From positions 558,001 through 622,000 of the forward strand of contig JAUIJE010000001.1 in the NCBI GenBank assembly GCA_030431455.1: 64,000 nt of DNA, in the 5' to 3' direction. The position numbers were made by a program, and so were the translations under genes. Shown here piece by piece: positions 63,369-64,000 of the stretch. Under the pieces are notes generated by a model. The model was not told the origin of the DNA. It did not search any database and saw only the letters and a program-made list of their open reading frames with translations. The number at the start of each line of letters is the position of its first letter. Position 1 is the first letter of the stretch. This stretch comes from a bacterium (GTDB lineage Bacteria > Myxococcota > UBA727 > JAUIJE01).

Positions 63369-64000
63369 ATGGAAATTGCCGAACAGTTGACCAAGCTCGC
63401 CGAGCTCTCGAACATCGAGTTGAAAATTCGTGACAAGCGGGACCGCTTGGAGGTCGTGCCCAAGTTGGCCAAGGACGCTGAGGACGAGGCCGCGACCAAG
63501 GCCACCGCGGTGGAGGTGCTGGACCGCAAGCGGTTCGACAAGGACCGCGAGCGCCAGGCCAAGGAAAAGGACCTGCAGGGCGAACGCGACCACCTCCGCA
63601 AATGGAACGCCCGCCTCGACAAAATCCGCGACGACCGCGAGCACGCCGCGCTCCAATCCGAGATCGGAACCCTCAAGCGGGTCATCGGCCGCCTGGAGAA
63701 CGACATCCTCGAGCGCATGCAGGAGATCGAGGACATCGACAAAGACATGGCCAAGGCCAAGGACGTGCACGCGGCGGCCCAGACCCACGCCCAGGAGGAG
63801 TGGAGCAAGGTGCAAGAGGAGGTCGCCACCCTCGAGGGCGAGCTCAAGGAGCTGGAGGCCAGCCGCACCAAGTTCACCGAGGGGCTGCCCGCGGCGTTGG
63901 TCAACCGCTACCGCAAGATCGCGGACAAGCGGCAGGGGCAGGGGGTGGCGTTGATCAAGGGCGAGACCTGTTCGGCCTGCAACACCGTGCTCCCCCCGCA
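63369..64000 (+). CDS. Coiled-coil C4-type zinc-ribbon protein, C-terminus beyond the window edge
   Basis: Partial: 210 codons are visible. A long charged coiled-coil hairpin (IAEQLTKLAELSNIELKIRD through about residue 185) is followed by LVNRYRKIADKRQGQGVALI and the first half of a zinc ribbon (CSACNTVLPP). This is the zf-RING_7 / CT398-like family. A Chlamydia member has been reported to bind sigma-54, while other members sit beside Nif3/YbgI genes. The neighbourhood of rpoD is therefore notable. No TATA-type promoter was seen between the tRNA and this ATG; GAGGT (63358-63362) is the ribosome site. Confidence 0.88.
   Translation, partial: MEIAEQLTKLAELSNIELKIRDKRDRLEVVPKLAKDAEDEAATKATAVEVLDRKRFDKDRERQAKEKDLQGERDHLRKWNARLDKIRDDREHAALQSEIGTLKRVIGRLENDILERMQEIEDIDKDMAKAKDVHAAAQTHAQEEWSKVQEEVATLEGELKELEASRTKFTEGLPAALVNRYRKIADKRQGQGVALIKGETCSACNTVLPP

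Overview
The window is very GC-rich, gene-dense bacterial DNA. The gene set points to a Myxococcota-type (former deltaproteobacterial) Gram-negative bacterium. It carries a PrkA / DUF444 / SpoVR stress trio, many secreted lipoproteins with Asp-Gly or Pro-Glu spacers, a thrombospondin-type-3 repeat protein with a C-terminal GCG-hydrophobic-Arg sorting tail, ASH-domain and beta-helix surface proteins, paired ArsA-like ATPases, and a full division and wall (dcw) cluster. The species cannot be named from sequence alone. No insertion sequence, prophage, CRISPR array or rRNA operon was seen.

Layout. Positions 1-13,000 run mostly on the minus strand: a truncated lipoprotein, SpoVR, DUF444 (YeaH-like), a Cys-repeat lipoprotein, an M50-like membrane protease, two unknown proteins, the PrkA kinase, the sorting-tail protein and an OmpA-like porin. 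Positions 13,060-18,000 (minus) hold a compact operon (TPR lipoprotein, ruvX, mltG, HhH protein) and an L-domain-like lipoprotein. Positions 18,144-22,183 hold two ArsA-like ATPases, a lipase, a small coiled-coil protein and the PHA regulator PhaR. Positions 22,380-25,854 hold a zinc-ribbon/DPF-repeat membrane protein, a helical-repeat protein and an outer-membrane-type protein.

Positions 25,855-43,300 are the dcw cluster: a regulatory region with candidate MraZ boxes, then mraZ, rsmH, ftsL, ftsI, murE, murF, mraY, murD, ftsW, murG, murC, murB, ftsQ, ftsA and ftsZ. Most genes overlap by 4 bp (ATGA or GTGA), and a strong terminator follows ftsZ. The cluster makes the cytoplasmic and lipid-linked peptidoglycan precursors and the divisome core. 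ddl and murA are not in it.

Positions 43,300-55,900 carry large secreted lipoproteins interleaved with pgpA, cinA, a DUF2505 protein and an M23 peptidase. Positions 55,900-64,000 are informational: prmC, a HisH/HisF-like pair whose catalytic residues are replaced, yqeY, dnaG, rpoD (with a histone-H1-like Lys-rich N-terminus), tRNA-Met(CAU) and a coiled-coil zinc-ribbon protein cut by the window edge.

The most unusual items are the degenerate HisH/HisF pair, the Lys-rich and poly-Ser extension on RpoD, the asymmetric P-loops of the ArsA pair, the 27-residue Cys repeats, the 15-copy DPF motif protein, and the nested repeat element upstream of the dcw promoter.
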